A stretch of 64,000 bases of DNA from Gaeumannomyces sp. JS-464 (Eukaryota > Ascomycota > Sordariomycetes > Magnaporthales > Magnaporthaceae), in NCBI GenBank assembly GCA_002197995.1, contig NGZR01000002.1:1488001-1552000 (forward strand), given 5' to 3'. This document shows, one piece after another, positions 20,610-32,499 of this stretch. Position 1 is the stretch's first letter. Each line of letters begins with the position of its first letter. The translations under genes were made by a program, and so were the position numbers. The notes below the pieces were generated by a model. The model had not been told where the DNA came from. It worked only from the letters and a program-made list of their open reading frames with translations, and searched no databases.

Positions 20610-22878
20610 TCATGGCTTATTACCCGGTTTCACTTGGAATAACAAATCCAGTACTTGCCACTCCATAAACTCCGCTGTTAAAAGTGGCGCCTTAAACGCC
20701 CCCTTCCCGGATTTTAGCCTTATAAGGAGCTGCCGAAAATCCTGGGACCAGTCGCCCCCACGCGCCCCGCGCAAGCGCATTCTTTCCACCTTATTTAAGC
20801 TTTCGATTTCCAAGGCATTAAGTGAAAGAGGGACCGGTAACGCAAATACCTTTAGCCGATCCACTACCTCCCGGCCGTTTTACGTGGCGGCAAAACGTGT
20901 TTCGGGCTCCGTTTAGAAGCTAACGTACTAGCGGAAGTCCTAGCCGGCTTAAATTTTGGAGTTTTCCTGGCCCGCAAAGGGACACACTTAATACACATTA
21001 AACTCGGCGCCGCAGTTTAGGACGACCAGGTACAGGTTTTTATCGGTGTGGTTATGGAACGTAATTTTCACTAAGGACCCTTTTTTCACCTTATATGTAT
21101 TGTATTTCACTTTCGTTTGGAAACGCGAGGCGGGATGGCGGAGCTCCATGCCGATAAGCGTCGATTTGGGGGCTGGCTCCACAGCGGTGATAGAAATTAA
21201 AGGCAACGAGGTGTCCACGTATGGATCGGACAGGCCTCGTGTTATGGAAAACCGGGCCAGGTGCTCGAAACGCCGAATTAGCGCGTTAAGGTCCTGCTTC
21301 GAAAAGGTTACAGGCAAACGAGACAGGCAGTTGTTAAAAGCCGGCGTAAAGGTGCTCCATATATCGCTAATAATGAACTTCCCATCCTTTATGGACACGG
21401 AAAAAGCGGCATTTTCATCGTTACCTTTATCGCCACTTTTTAGCTTAAGCCAGGTCCGTCCGCCTTCCTTGTTATGCAGCCGCCACACCTTTCGTATGCT
21501 TTTAACCACTTGCTTTACGCAATGGAAGCGTATAGCAAATCTCTTAGCGAGGGGCAGTTTCACCAGCAAAATGGAACACCCGGGGGAAATATGTTCGAGC
21601 TCGTGCTTCGCTTGCGCCACGAAAACAGCATACGATTTACGCACCCTAACGCGGAAAACGCGGACGTAACACGCGACTGCGTCATTTATAAAACCGAGTC
21701 CAGGGTCGCGCCCGTATTTAAGGATGGCGTATTCCGAGCCTTTCTTAACGCTGTGCACTTTTGTAAACACAGTTAAGTTAGTTTCTACCTTTACCTCACG
21801 CAAAAACGACCTAATATCGAGCGAGGACGTGTACTTTTACCGCCATTCAAAACGACGAACTGGTCCTTAAACGCCTTAGCCGGGTTAATTGCGTCGCTAA
21901 CACCACATGTGCGTTAACACGCGAGCGCACCGTGCTACCGAAAAAGGAGCGCTTCCAGTTACCAAACATTTGCGGTGTTTGGTTGTACCGGTTGGACTGA
22001 ATGTTGCCGCGGATCCGCTCGAACAGCGCGTCGGAGGATATGTGCAGCGGCCCGTTGCGCAAGCTGTGCAGCATCCAGTACGTAAACAGCCCGTACTGGC
22101 CGTTGTGCTCGGCCGCCTGCTGCGTGTTAAGGCAGGCTGCCATAACGACAAAGCCCTAAGCGGACGTGAACCAGGACGGCTAACTGGCCCAATGTGCGAT
22201 GCGGCATATCGTCGTCGGGTCGGGCACGTTTGCCTCCTGGTTTGATTCGTACACCCGGGACACGCCCCTAAACCTAACGAGCTCGGTTCCGCCGTCGCTG
22301 CCACGCAGCGCGCCGCCCGAGTAATAACAGTCGAGGCTCGCCGTCACGACCAGGCCCGCGCTCGCCATATCCTGCATTAGCACAGCCAGCTCGAGGTCGC
22401 GGAGGTATCGCCCCCTATAGAGAATGTCGCTGGGCACTAGGGCCTCGTCCTTGTCCGAACGCGAAGGGTCGGCCTTTTTGGCATTTGCAAACACGGTGGT
22501 CGCGCGTGCGCCGTGGCCCGAATAGTAAATGTAAACTAAGTCGCCCTTTTTGGCCTTTTTAGGAATGCGGCTTAACGCTTGCACTATGGACGCATATGTC
22601 GCGTCGGCATAGCTTCGCCTATCGAGCTCCCTAATGTACTGCGCGTTTGGCCGAGGCGCGAGGAGCTTGTTGATATGGTTAAGCGGCACGTTAAGCACCT
22701 TAACGAGGTATTCCTTAACGGCGAGGACATCGTTCACGCAGCTTTCCAAAGGCTCGTACGAAAGGCTGTGGCCGGCGCCATTAAGCCGCCGGGTCGTGGG
22801 GGGCTTTCCCTCGACGAGGTAGGACTTTACCCCAATTAAAACCGCCCACTTGTCCGGTTGCTAGTAAGGAAACGGCAT
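20610..22878 (-). pseudogene. Caspase-like C14 (metacaspase-type) protein, relic
   Basis: ATG at 22878 (MPFPY) leads into KWAVLIGVKSY, CVNDVLAVKEYLV, DLVYIYYSGHGA with the catalytic His (near 22515), and the expected DCCHSGG block, here LDCYYSGGA (22309-22332). The catalytic Cys codon reads TAT (22324-22326) and the next His reads TAC (22321-22323). LNTQQAAEHNGQYGLFTYW follows near 22110. A C-terminal accessory region reads DKNLYLVVLNC near 21030 and ends with a stop at 20610-20612. Two TAG stops near 22150-22185 and one frameshift near 21800-21850 break it. C14 enzymes cleave after Arg/Lys or Asp in cell-death pathways. It faces gasdermin-like gene B. Confidence 0.88.
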
Positions 22879-24278
22879 GGTGATCGCTAAGGTGGGCTTG
22901 CTTTTTAATGCCAATAAGTGGCTTATATAACTATACCAATTAAGCATACCATCGAAACCTGCGCACGCTACCCCTTTTTATGTGTAGTAAAGCTTTACGC
23001 TAACGCGGAATAAAAAAGTCGAGTATTTAATCCATCTCGTTCGACGGGGGGACCTTTCCACATGCAGCGATAATATATCCACTTAAGTGCCGTTAGGTGC
23101 CCAGCCGCCGAAATAGGAACAAATCTCCAAAATTTATCTCGATGAAAATATCCGGTTGGTTAAAAGAAGGGGATCGGCGGCCGGGCATTTAACGGCATTC
23201 GATGGGATAAATGGTGCTTTTAATAAGCAAAAAAGTACTAGGGACCTCCGCGACTTGGTGTTTTTTCTCGTACCTTTGCTAATTATATCACTGCCGAAAC
23301 AAGGGGAAGGTTGGAGCATTTGGATGTATGCATAATAAGTGCATATGGCCTTTTCTTTCGCGATTTAATGCTGCAATGTGCTAAGCGATTGCAGTTTTAA
23401 GCAGCAAGGCCTTCATTCGTTAAACCTTTCGGGGCTAAGCTTTTGGTATAAAGGCATTTAAGCGCGTCGTGGCTCGACGCAAAACTTGCTGCTTTTATAG
23501 CGTCGTAAGTTTACCAGTAAACGGCCGCCATATGCCCTAACCTGGTGTATTCGTTGTTAATCCCTGCAAGCTTGCTCGAATAAAGCATGTGGTTGCCTTA
23601 CAAGGGTCGCGGTTAAAACATCGCTCCCAGGACGTTTGTCGCAATGGCGAAAGTGGGGCTGTGGGAGCTGGGGCCGGATTCCCTCCCTACCCTAACCACA
23701 AATATCGCAATTAAACCCTACCGATACGCTATTTGCACAGATCGGCCAAAAGCTCGTGCTATTAGTGGGTCGCTTGCCGCCCAGCCACGCCAGGGCGGCG
23801 GCGCCATGACAACTGGGCAGTAAAACTAGTGAACGCTTTAAGGGTGAACTGGGTATTAAAAGACAACGATTTAATTGCTTGCCCTAAAAGATACTTGGGA
23901 GCTAACTTAAGCTGATTAATGCCGAAGCCTTAGTTAAAGCTATTTACGGTAAAAAAACTCCTCTCTTTATATACTTATGGTCCTGCTATGCAAATGTTTT
24001 TAATCTGTTAATTTGTCCCGGATTAGCAAATCATACTTGGCTTACTTAAGCTTTGGACGCGACTTGTCGTGCGGGGTTAAAATGTCGTGCCTAGGCCGCC
24101 TCCTTTAACGTTTCGCCCATTAGCCCTCCTCCTTTTAACCCTGGTCGTAAAAGGCAGCACGTTAATGTAAACAACTAATTGCAAATAAAAAAGTCGCATG
24201 TAAGGTGCTATTGTAACATCCCAAAGTGGTGGTGTGCACTCCTCCCCAAATAAGTTGGCAAACGAGCGATTTTCTTCC
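22879..24278. other. Gene-poor stretch
   Basis: I see nothing I can assign on either strand. Short ORFs (for example the minus strand at 23134-23319) lack family features. The composition is RIP-like (TTA and TAA rich). Confidence 0.4.
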
Positions 24279-24400
24279 ATGCCCCCTCCATGCCCCTTCC
24301 ATGCTCTCTTTTATGCTCCCTTCCATGCTCCCTTTTATGTTCCCCTTTATGCTTTTTTCCATGCTCCCCTTTATGCTGCCTTTTATGCCCCCCATGCCTT
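24279..24400. repeat. Minisatellite with CCATGC / TTTATGC units
   Basis: About ten units of 12 bp (CCATGCCCCTT, TTTATGCTCCC and variants) run in tandem. On the minus strand they read Gly-Ser-Met-Glu-Gly-Ser-Ile-Lys repeats within 24162-24395. No gene start or family feature supports translation. Confidence 0.75.
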
Positions 24401-24879
24401 TTTAACACTTCCCAGCCTTAATATGGACAGAAATTAACCAATTATGGCAGTTGTAATGGCGTTGCGTGCTTTGTTAAACAAACGTAACCAGTTTCGTTTG
24501 CACCAAAGTACTAAGCTAAACGTAGGATACAAGTTGGCAACTTGTATTTTTTCGTCCTTTTGGCCTAATTAGATTAGGTTTAGCTAGATTTGCCAAAGCC
24601 GTAACAGCGTGCTAATGTTACAAACTGGGTTTCGGAGCAGGACAGCACGGAAGCTACAGGCCGGGCGGGACGCATGGCCACCGGAAAGGGGGCGCTTAGA
24701 AGTCGCACTTAACCTGCCCTTTTCCACCTTACACGGGGGAAGTTAAAAGCCTTCCCCACTTATTAGCCTTCGGTTTATAAAGGAAGGAAAGCTAAAAATT
24801 AGCAACGTTAACTGTTAAAAAGTTATTATAGCGCTTTACGAATGGAACTTGGACCCGACCGTTTTTACCTAAACTGCCT

Positions 24880-25228
24880 ATTAGGGAGTTTATAACATGC
24901 ACGCATAGCGAGTGGGCGAATGGGCGGAATTATATAAAAAGGAAAAGGCGGCGGCGTTGCTTATTCGAATATTAAATTATTTATACAACCGCGGAAGGTG
25001 GAAAAAGAGAAAGCGTACGGACTTCGGAGAAAAGTGCTCGGCGATAAGCATCCCGACACGATCCAAAGCATGTACGACTTAGCTATTACGTGGAAAAGCT
25101 TACGACGGCACGACGAGGCACTGGCGATAATAAGCGACTGCGTCCAATTACGGCGCCGCGTCCTTAGTTCGAACCACCTTTACACGCAGGATTTTTTACG
25201 TAAATTGAATTCGTGGAAAAGGAATTAG
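24880..25228 (+). pseudogene. TPR (kinesin-light-chain type) fragment
   Basis: LNYLYNRGRWKK near 24975 is followed after a frame change by LRRKVLGDKHPDTIQSMYDLA and HDEALAIISDCVQLRRRVL, then a stop at 25226-25228. These are typical TPR_10/TPR_12 repeats, often the C-terminal sensor of fungal NLR-type proteins. No NB-ARC or NACHT domain is visible upstream, so only a tail remains. A link to the nearby cell-death genes is inference. Confidence 0.65.
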
Positions 25229-25618
25229 CAAAAAGCGGCATAAATTAAAGCGGTAAATACAATATGGTTTGTTTTTAGTATTTAGCGTACGGCTAATGCA
25301 GGTATATAAGCGTTTATAGCTGGATTGCGTATATTACGGAAAATGCGACATTATGATTTGCTGCTGCATATTAAGTAACACCCTTAAATCCCAGTAGCAA
25401 TGTTAACGCGCTATTCCGTAAGTTTTATTTAAAGGAAGGAAAAATAAAATGGTACGATTATAAACGCGTGCTTCTCGTCGCGTAAATTTACGAAACGACG
25501 ACGGTAGCGGCTAGCAAATGCGGGTAAAAGCTCGTGCGCGGTAAACCGTATTAAACGCGAACCGACGGCGTAAACTTAAGCGCTGGGCGATTCGCGTGGG
25601 GATGGGACCGCGGCGCGG

Positions 25619-26008
25619 GTGTGCCCGTTGCGGCCCTATCGGTGCCAGTACGCAACCGCGCGAACATCGGTCGAACTTAGCATTATCCCAAAAACATCGG
25701 CAACCCGAAGTCGCTTTACTAAAATACCGCATCGAACTCCACGTGCTTATCCGCTTAACGCGTTAATAGCGCCCGCTTACCGGTGTCCGAGTGGCGAGTG
25801 TCGCGATAAAAGGATGTGCGTTTATTGGGTAAAATACGAACAAGCTTGCGGTTTGCGCATTTTAATTGTAAAAGAACGTAAGGGCGAAAGGACAAAGGAA
25901 GCAAAATCTTTCGATAAGTTTATGGATAAAAAGCCCGCGTTATATAGGCCACGGAGTGGCTTATACGAGGTACGTAATTACAAGGTACTTACGGCCCCTG
26001 GCTTTTAG
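25619..26008 (+). CDS. Unassigned ORF, 129 codons
   Basis: An open frame ends at 26006-26008, with a late stretch KSFDKFMDKKPALYRPRSGLYEVRNYKVL that looks protein-like (quoted here only as position 25906-25990). The Cys pattern earlier in it (CPLRPYRC, CPSGECRDKRMC) could bind metal or be chance. Other frames of 25516-25770 are also fairly open. I do not recognise a family, and the start shown is not secure. Confidence 0.25.
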   Translation: MCPLRPYRCQYATARTSVELSIIPKTSATRSRFTKIPHRTPRAYPLNALIAPAYRCPSGECRDKRMCVYWVKYEQACGLRILIVKERKGERTKEAKSFDKFMDKKPALYRPRSGLYEVRNYKVLTAPGF

Positions 26009-26009
26009 C

Positions 26010-26974
26010 ATTTAATTATTTGAAATTGTTGCCTTTTATATGGGTTTTAGCCCTTGTTAGCCCCTATAAGGGTTCGACAGGAATTTGGTACGGGGCCTTT
26101 CGAAGGTCCCCATATAACACAGTACTATCGCGAGTTTTTCCGGTTAACACTGGAGCAGTACAACTGGTGTTACAAGGGTGCGAATGCAGGCTTAAAAGGG
26201 TAGTAGTAGTAGTAGTAATAGTATTAAATTAACGCCGGGCTGCGCGGAGCTCGGCCGAGGCCTGCTTTCCGTGCATGCAGCCGCGCGTGGGGCATTACGG
26301 CGCGCTATTTTAGTTTATAAGTTTATTTGGTCGACGTGCGGCGAAGAGCTGCCCGGGTGCAAAGTGAAGTGAAAAGCTTGGCAAAAGGCGAGGCGGCGGT
26401 AAATACCTAACAATTAAAAACGTTAACAGAAATAAAAGTGTATATTAACGTGATAACCGCATTAGGTGGCATGTAATGTACCCAGTAAACTTTGCTTTAA
26501 TAACCATAACTGTTTATGTTGGGAAGGTAAAATAAAGGCTCCCAAACATTATTATGTTTTATTTTAACTTGGATGCTTTTCCAGTTTTAAAAGGTGCCTT
26601 TTTAGCTTTAAGCTAGCTTTAAACGCTATCTTTTAAGCACGTCGTTATAATTTAAGCACGTCGTCGCAAATTAAAGCGGTAAAGTTATAAATAAAAATCT
26701 TTCTTTCGATTAGGCCTTAACGGGGACCGATAAAGGGTTTACACTACATATTTGCGGCGGTAACATAAAAGTAAAGCATGGCAGGTCCAGGAACCTGGCA
26801 TTTGCCCTTTTCCAAAAAGAAGTTTAAATGATTTTATCAAATCGCCGCTTTATTTTAATATCTGTTTATCGTATATGGGAAAGTTTGTTTTCCTGTAGCC
26901 TTACACTTATCCCATTAACTGCTGTTATTAACTAGTGTTATTGCGGCATATGCCTCCTTTTTCCTTTTTACTTA
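26010..26974. other. Gene-poor stretch
   Basis: Nothing assignable. It holds a short GTA microsatellite near 26203-26220 and two near-identical TTTAAGCACGTCGT words near 26631-26665. Confidence 0.35.
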
Positions 26975-28180
26975 TAATAATACACTAAGCAAATCCTCGA
27001 AAAAAGCTTTTAGCTTCGTGTCCATCCATTGGATTAACACTCGTAACGCTGCCAACAGTTTGTACAAACCGACCAACGTGCAAATGTCCCCATCGCCACA
27101 TCCCAAATAAAATCGAATGTTAATCCACGGTCGTAAATAAAAAATAACCTCCAAAAGCTTTCGTAAGCCAGGATTACTGGCATGGCGGTGGGCATGCCTT
27201 CCGTTAGCTTTTTAAATACTAATGCTTGCACCCAAGCGAACCAGGCGGCTATCCACAGCCCTAACTGCACTTGGCCCTCGTTAACATTCCCTTAACTAGC
27301 TTTGGTTTTAATGCTAACACCTAAAAGTCGCAAGGTTAAAAGCGTATACGTGCTTTGGTTAATTAACTTTTCGTCGGGTAGCGCCCCCGTAATCTGGTTC
27401 GAAATGGCAAAACCTAACGGCGTTATCGACGACTCGGACAAAACAAGGGCAAAATCCACCATCTTTCCGGTTGCAACAGCCTTATTTCCGCCTTCGGTGG
27501 CGGTACGCGAGCGACCTATTAACGACGCGGCAAATGAAAAAACTAAGGATATAAACGCCGAAGCCGGAACATAGGTTGGGAGCCATTTAAGGGCGATGCG
27601 GGCTGTGGTAATTATAAGTCGCTTAACTTTAAACCCTTATATTGCCAACTTAAGCACGGGAGCATGGACGTTTACATTTTAGGCTGCTTTTAAAACCTTT
27701 TTAACGAAGCACTCGATTATCGCGTTTTTAATTTTTAGCAGCTCCGCCAGCTTTGCTTTGGCCGCTGCCTTATTATCTTTGGAATTTGCCGCTGTTTTTT
27801 TATTAGGGAAGAACTAATCGTCCGGATATAATTTCCGAACAATTCCAAACTTTTGCAACATTTTGGTTACAGCTTCCCAAGCTTCGGCGGGGATAAACTC
27901 ATTTTGGCAAACGATAATATCGTTAACAAAAGTGTATAAGTCGAACACGTCGGGTGGAAGTTGGCTTCCGGGATTTAATAATGGTTTTATTTCGATCGGT
28001 TTAAACAAAGCTCGCATGTTTTTAATCCTTTTAACAAGGCTTATAGCGCGTTTTTTACGAATGGGAAAAAGGCCCGAGCTAGTGGATCGTGTTCTCGGGC
28101 TACGGCTTTGGGCATGGATATGGCTGGCGGGGAAGGTGGGCAGGTTGGGTGGTGGCAGCATAACAACGGTGCGCTATTAG
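26975..28180 (-). pseudogene. Possible membrane protein relic, family unknown
   Basis: Minus-strand pieces read as one decayed protein: VFDLYTFVNDIIVCQNEF and AEAWEAVTKMLQKFG (27814-28000), a Lys/Ala-rich helix, a block with PLGFAISNQITGALP (about 27395-27440), then hydrophobic segments WIAAWFAWVQALVF (near 27220) and YESFWRLFFIYDR (near 27140). Stops and a frame change interrupt it. Two or three membrane-spanning helices are likely in the C-terminal half. I do not recognise the family. Upstream sequence to 28574 may hold its N-terminus. Confidence 0.4.
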
Positions 28181-29870
28181 TCGAACGTGGGCTAGTTCGC
28201 GCGAGGCGTTTAGTCGATTTCATTATTACCATTGTCGTTTGCATCGGCGCGCTATCTTTTCGAAGGCGACATTTCGCGCCGGTCGGACGACTCGGCGGTG
28301 TTAATATGGTAGTAACGCGGCGTGTTTGCGAATGGATAAAAGCGATTCCCTTTGCAACGGCGGCCTTTGCAACGGTAGCGTGTTCGATGTTTACTGCTGC
28401 GCAATTATAAAGCCACAAGTAAATGCGATAAAAATAGCAATTTGGAAAATATTTTAATATCGTTAACGTCGGTGGGGAAGGGAGGAGGTTAAGCAAGCGT
28501 TGGGCTGTTAAATGTCGCGATGGTCGATTTGTTTTAATTTGCCACCATACATGCTGTTGCCAGCGCGGGCCCATTGTATTCCTGGCGTTGTTATGGCTTA
28601 AAGGCTAATACGTTACGTGCACGTGCCTGGCTGGCCAGCCCAAATGGACTTTACACGTGCAGCCCGCTGCCAGTGGTTAATTAAATCCACTAATTTTGCC
28701 CTTCCTCCACTATGACTGCATTTTATAAAAGGATAGGAAATAGGATAGGAATTACGCCGCTTTCGTTTTTATGGATATTAAACAAACTAGCGATTACCGT
28801 TAGATTTATTTATTATACTTTCGTGGTTGGTTTTTACGGACCCGCAAATACTTTTGTTTTGTAACCTGGCATATGCGTGCTAGTTGGCAGTAAAAAAGCA
28901 GGCAAAGATATATCCATATGTAGGACTTCGGAGGCTTTCCAATACCTAACGGGCTTAAACATTCGCTTATATTTACAGTTTATACCGCGTTTAAAACATC
29001 GATAATCGCACCTTAGCTAGTAAAACGCTAAGGACTTCCCCCGTTATGGGGTTTTAGTTTGGGTTTTAGTTTTAATCGCTAGTGTTTATCCTTATGGCGG
29101 GATCCGTAGCCATAGCCCCGCGGCTTTGCTTTAAATGAAACCGACAAGTGGGCACGCGAGCTTTGGGCCGAAAAAGGGATGGAAATGGAACGGCTTATGC
29201 TAGCGATTAGGATCGTATATATAAATTGCGCTTTTTAAACACAGCTTGCAAATATTCCCCTGGATTAGCGCCAGCTCGCCGAGGGCTTTTTTCTTTCCAC
29301 GTAAAGTTGCTTAGCATGCTTTAAATATAGTGCGTATATAGTAAAAAAAGGTTTCGCGATTCGCGAATAACCGCGTGCCGGAACCACCGCACGGGAAAAA
29401 ACGCGCGCTTTTAAAACAGCGTTCGACGTTAATCCCTGCGCGTTTAAAAGGCGTTTTACACGTAAAATTGCGGTTTAAAAATCCGCTAAAAGCCGACGGA
29501 ATGGAAAACTGCTTAGTTAATTTGCAGGTATTAACAAAAATCGGTCGCGTTTTCGATGCAGCCAAATGTAAAGCAAACACAAATCGCCGCCGACGCTTGT
29601 TAAATCCGCCACATCCTTATAGTCCGCCTTAACCGTCCTTTTGCCGCCATAACTGGCCGAAAGCGACACTTAGGGGGTTAATCCACCAAAACGAAAATTT
29701 AATACGTTATAAATCCAGTAAAGCACCCCAGTGAAATTGCCATACAAAGCTGCCACCATCCAATATAACTAAGTAATATTCTTTTACATTTTTAAGCTTT
29801 CCATTTGCCACGTTTTAGGTATATAAGTAAGGGTAAGTAGTAAGTGGTAAGTGGGTAAGTGGTAAAGTCG
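28181..29870. other. Gene-poor stretch
   Basis: No gene I can support. The plus ORF at 29375-29632 and the minus ORF at 29311-29580 overlap, and neither shows a family. ATTAT-rich and GTAAGTGGGTAAGT-type words near 29825-29870 precede the ankyrin gene's 3' end. Confidence 0.35.
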
Positions 29871-32290
29871 TTATTTTAAAAGCCTCGCGACGGCCTCGTG
29901 CCCGTTCGCCGCGGCAAGGTGCAGCGGCGTGCGCCCGTAATTTTTCGCCTCCTTATTAGCGCCCGCCTCCACGAGCAGCCTCGCGACGGCCTCGTGCCCG
30001 TTTGCCGCGGCACAGTGCAACGGCGTGCGCCCGTCGCCGTCTTTCGCCTCCTTATCGGCGCCCGCCTTCACGAGCAGCCTCGCGACAACCGCGTGCCCGT
30101 TTTCCGCGGCAAGGTGCAGCGGCGTGCGCCCGTCGCCGTTTTTCGCCTCCTTGTCGGCGCCCGCCTCCACGAGCAGCCTCGCGATAACCTCGTGCCCGTT
30201 CCCCGCGGCCCAGTACAGCGGCGTGCGCTAGTAGCCGTCTTTCTCCTCCTTGTCGGCGTCCGCCTTCACAAGCAACCTCGCGACGGCCTCGTACCCGTTC
30301 GCCGCGGTTAAGTGCAGCGGCGTCCGCCCGTCGCTATTTTTCGCTTCGATATCGGCACCGTTCTCGATTAGCACCGTGTGAACGCCTCGCAACCCTCCTC
30401 GGCGGCCTACCGCAGCGGCGTATAGCCGTGCTTTTTATATACTGCTTCGATAATAGCGCTTTTACCATTAATAAAAAGCCCTTCCACTACTTTTAGCGCG
30501 TTTTCATCCTTTTTTTTCCAACGCACGTGCCCCGGGTTAATGTTGTCCACACTTTTTAATCCCGCTCCAATTTTATAAACTTTCATTGCTTTTCGGAAAT
30601 GCTTTATTGCCGTTTTATATCGTTCCAATCCGTTTAATAGCATTCCAAAATTCCACCATTTGGCGGCTTCGTTTAAATGATTTTAGCACTCGCACCTTGC
30701 TTTTAAACATTTAAGCACCCCTTAACTGCTTATAAAATCTTTATAGTTTTTTCCACCTTACGATTTCGGAAATTTATCCCAGTTTTAAACAAATAGGAAA
30801 TTAGTTGGAAATTTTGCTATTAAAGCTATCCATTTTAGCAAATCGTTTATCCGAGGAAATGTAATTATAATAATGGTTAAAAAACCGTCGCATAACCTAA
30901 CGATGGTAAGCGTTAATGCTTTTTTTAAAAAACAAACGACATTTCCTTTTTTAATGGTTTTTGCTAAGGTTTGGAAGGTGAAATTGGAGCTTTGTTTTCC
31001 TTTTGTATCGGAATAGCTCGGCGCACGCTTTTAAGTAACGATTATAACTTGTTTATCGTTTAAAGGAGGGTTATCCTTACGGACCGAGGTTATTTCCCCG
31101 AAAACGTAGCCTTTGGCTTCCATTACCGCCACCTCCGTAATGTTCCAAATGCTAATAAACATTTAATTGGAAAAAAAAAATAAGCAAAAGCGGATAAGTT
31201 TTCGAAAAAACGATTAGCTATAAGGTCGCGTTATCGTCGTAATCGGCCGATAATCCTACTGCGTTTGGGTTATTTAGGTTTATGCCAAATAGGGCATAAA
31301 CCTTATCGCGCTAGTTCGTAGCTTTGCAGTTGTGGTACATATTTACCAATTTATTTAAAGGGCGGATATTTAGGGAAAATTTGCCCGCCGGTTCATTTTC
31401 GAACCTGGGACGAAAGCTTGCGCTTTTTATAAAATAAACAACGGAACGGATTAGGTTGTTCGGTTTTAAAAAGCTTTAATAGTGCTTTAATACGTCCATG
31501 CCTAAACAAAATGCATATCCCTCGATTTTTATGGAACCACATTTAATTAGGATATATCGAGCCGCAATAACCTTTTAAAAAACCTAAATTTAACATGTTA
31601 ATTACTTTACCCATCCTTTTACGGGACATTAAACCGAATTATAAAGGTTATTTATAACTAACCCAAATGCGCTAAAACCACGGCCGTTAAAGCAGTTTAA
31701 GGATCGCTTAGTTTGCTTCGTTATTTAAGGAATTCGTAAAATCCTGGTGTGATAGTGCGAGGGTCGCTTAGTGATTTAGTTCGTAAATCGCGAAATCCGT
31801 GTCCTGCTTTTAGGCGGCTTTGCGTATTGCTTCGAGCGTTTAATCGCCGTTATCGGCTGCGTTTTTAAATTAAACGATTACGCGATTTGCTTTAGCGTAA
31901 ATCTTCGCCATAAATTAAACCTGCTGGTTTTTTTCGTCCGTGTTACCCTAGTTAATGCAAATAGCATCGATTTATAAAAACCTTTTTTAAAAACAATGCC
32001 GAAAATGTAACAGCGTTACGTAAAGGTTTGCCGTAACGCGTAGCTCGTTGCTATCGTTACTATCGTTACTATTTATGTAAATAGGCTTTTTACCGTCCTT
32101 AAACCCCCACATATACGATAAGGCCTTATATGGATGGGTTTTTCCCGAATCTAATATAAAGGTAATTAGTTAACATTTTATGCGGGATTTTTGGTTTAAA
32201 TTTGGCAAAAATCGAAGGATTCGTACGCTACTTTCCGGCAAAAAGGTGTAAATGTATATGGTAGTGTAATGTGGATAAAATAGGCTGCAT
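29871..32290 (-). pseudogene. HET domain-ankyrin repeat protein, relic
   Basis: Minus strand. The N-terminal HET domain includes the IDAICIN block (near 31970), a NQQVYLMAKIYAKANRVIV-like block (near 31890-31940) and RPWF-x-RIWVS (near 31675), its central motifs. A middle region follows with RDKVYALFGI near 31290 and a helical segment YKTAIKHFRKAMKVY near 30595. The C-terminus holds at least five ankyrin repeats of 33 residues (29871-30400; DGRTPLHLAAENGH, ARLLVEAGADKEAK). HET proteins mediate vegetative (heterokaryon) incompatibility. Most stops fall at expected Gln or Trp codons. The last three ankyrin repeats are still open (29871-30170). The start is not fixed. Confidence 0.85.
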
Positions 32291-32499
32291 AAAAGGGAGG
32301 AGCTAATATCGCGTTTATTCGTTAAAAAATAAAATTAATTTTTAAAAAAGGGGGAAAAAAGTAAGTAAAAGCGGGGTTAAACTGATTTTTAAAAGCCCGC
32401 GGGGAGTAGGTTTTTTTTAGCTAAATGCCCGATTAGTGCCCGACGCTCGTTCGCATGTGTGCCAAAAACTTAGTCGCCTTTTTGCAGTCCGCCAATCGT

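Noticed and set aside
24162..24408. Minus ORFs with Gly-Ser-Met-Glu repeats as a real protein
   Set aside because: They are a simple minisatellite read in several frames, with no flanking coding evidence.
29898..30311. Plus-strand Arg-rich ORFs over the ankyrin region
   Set aside because: They are complements of ankyrin repeats; the minus strand has the TPLHLAA motifs.
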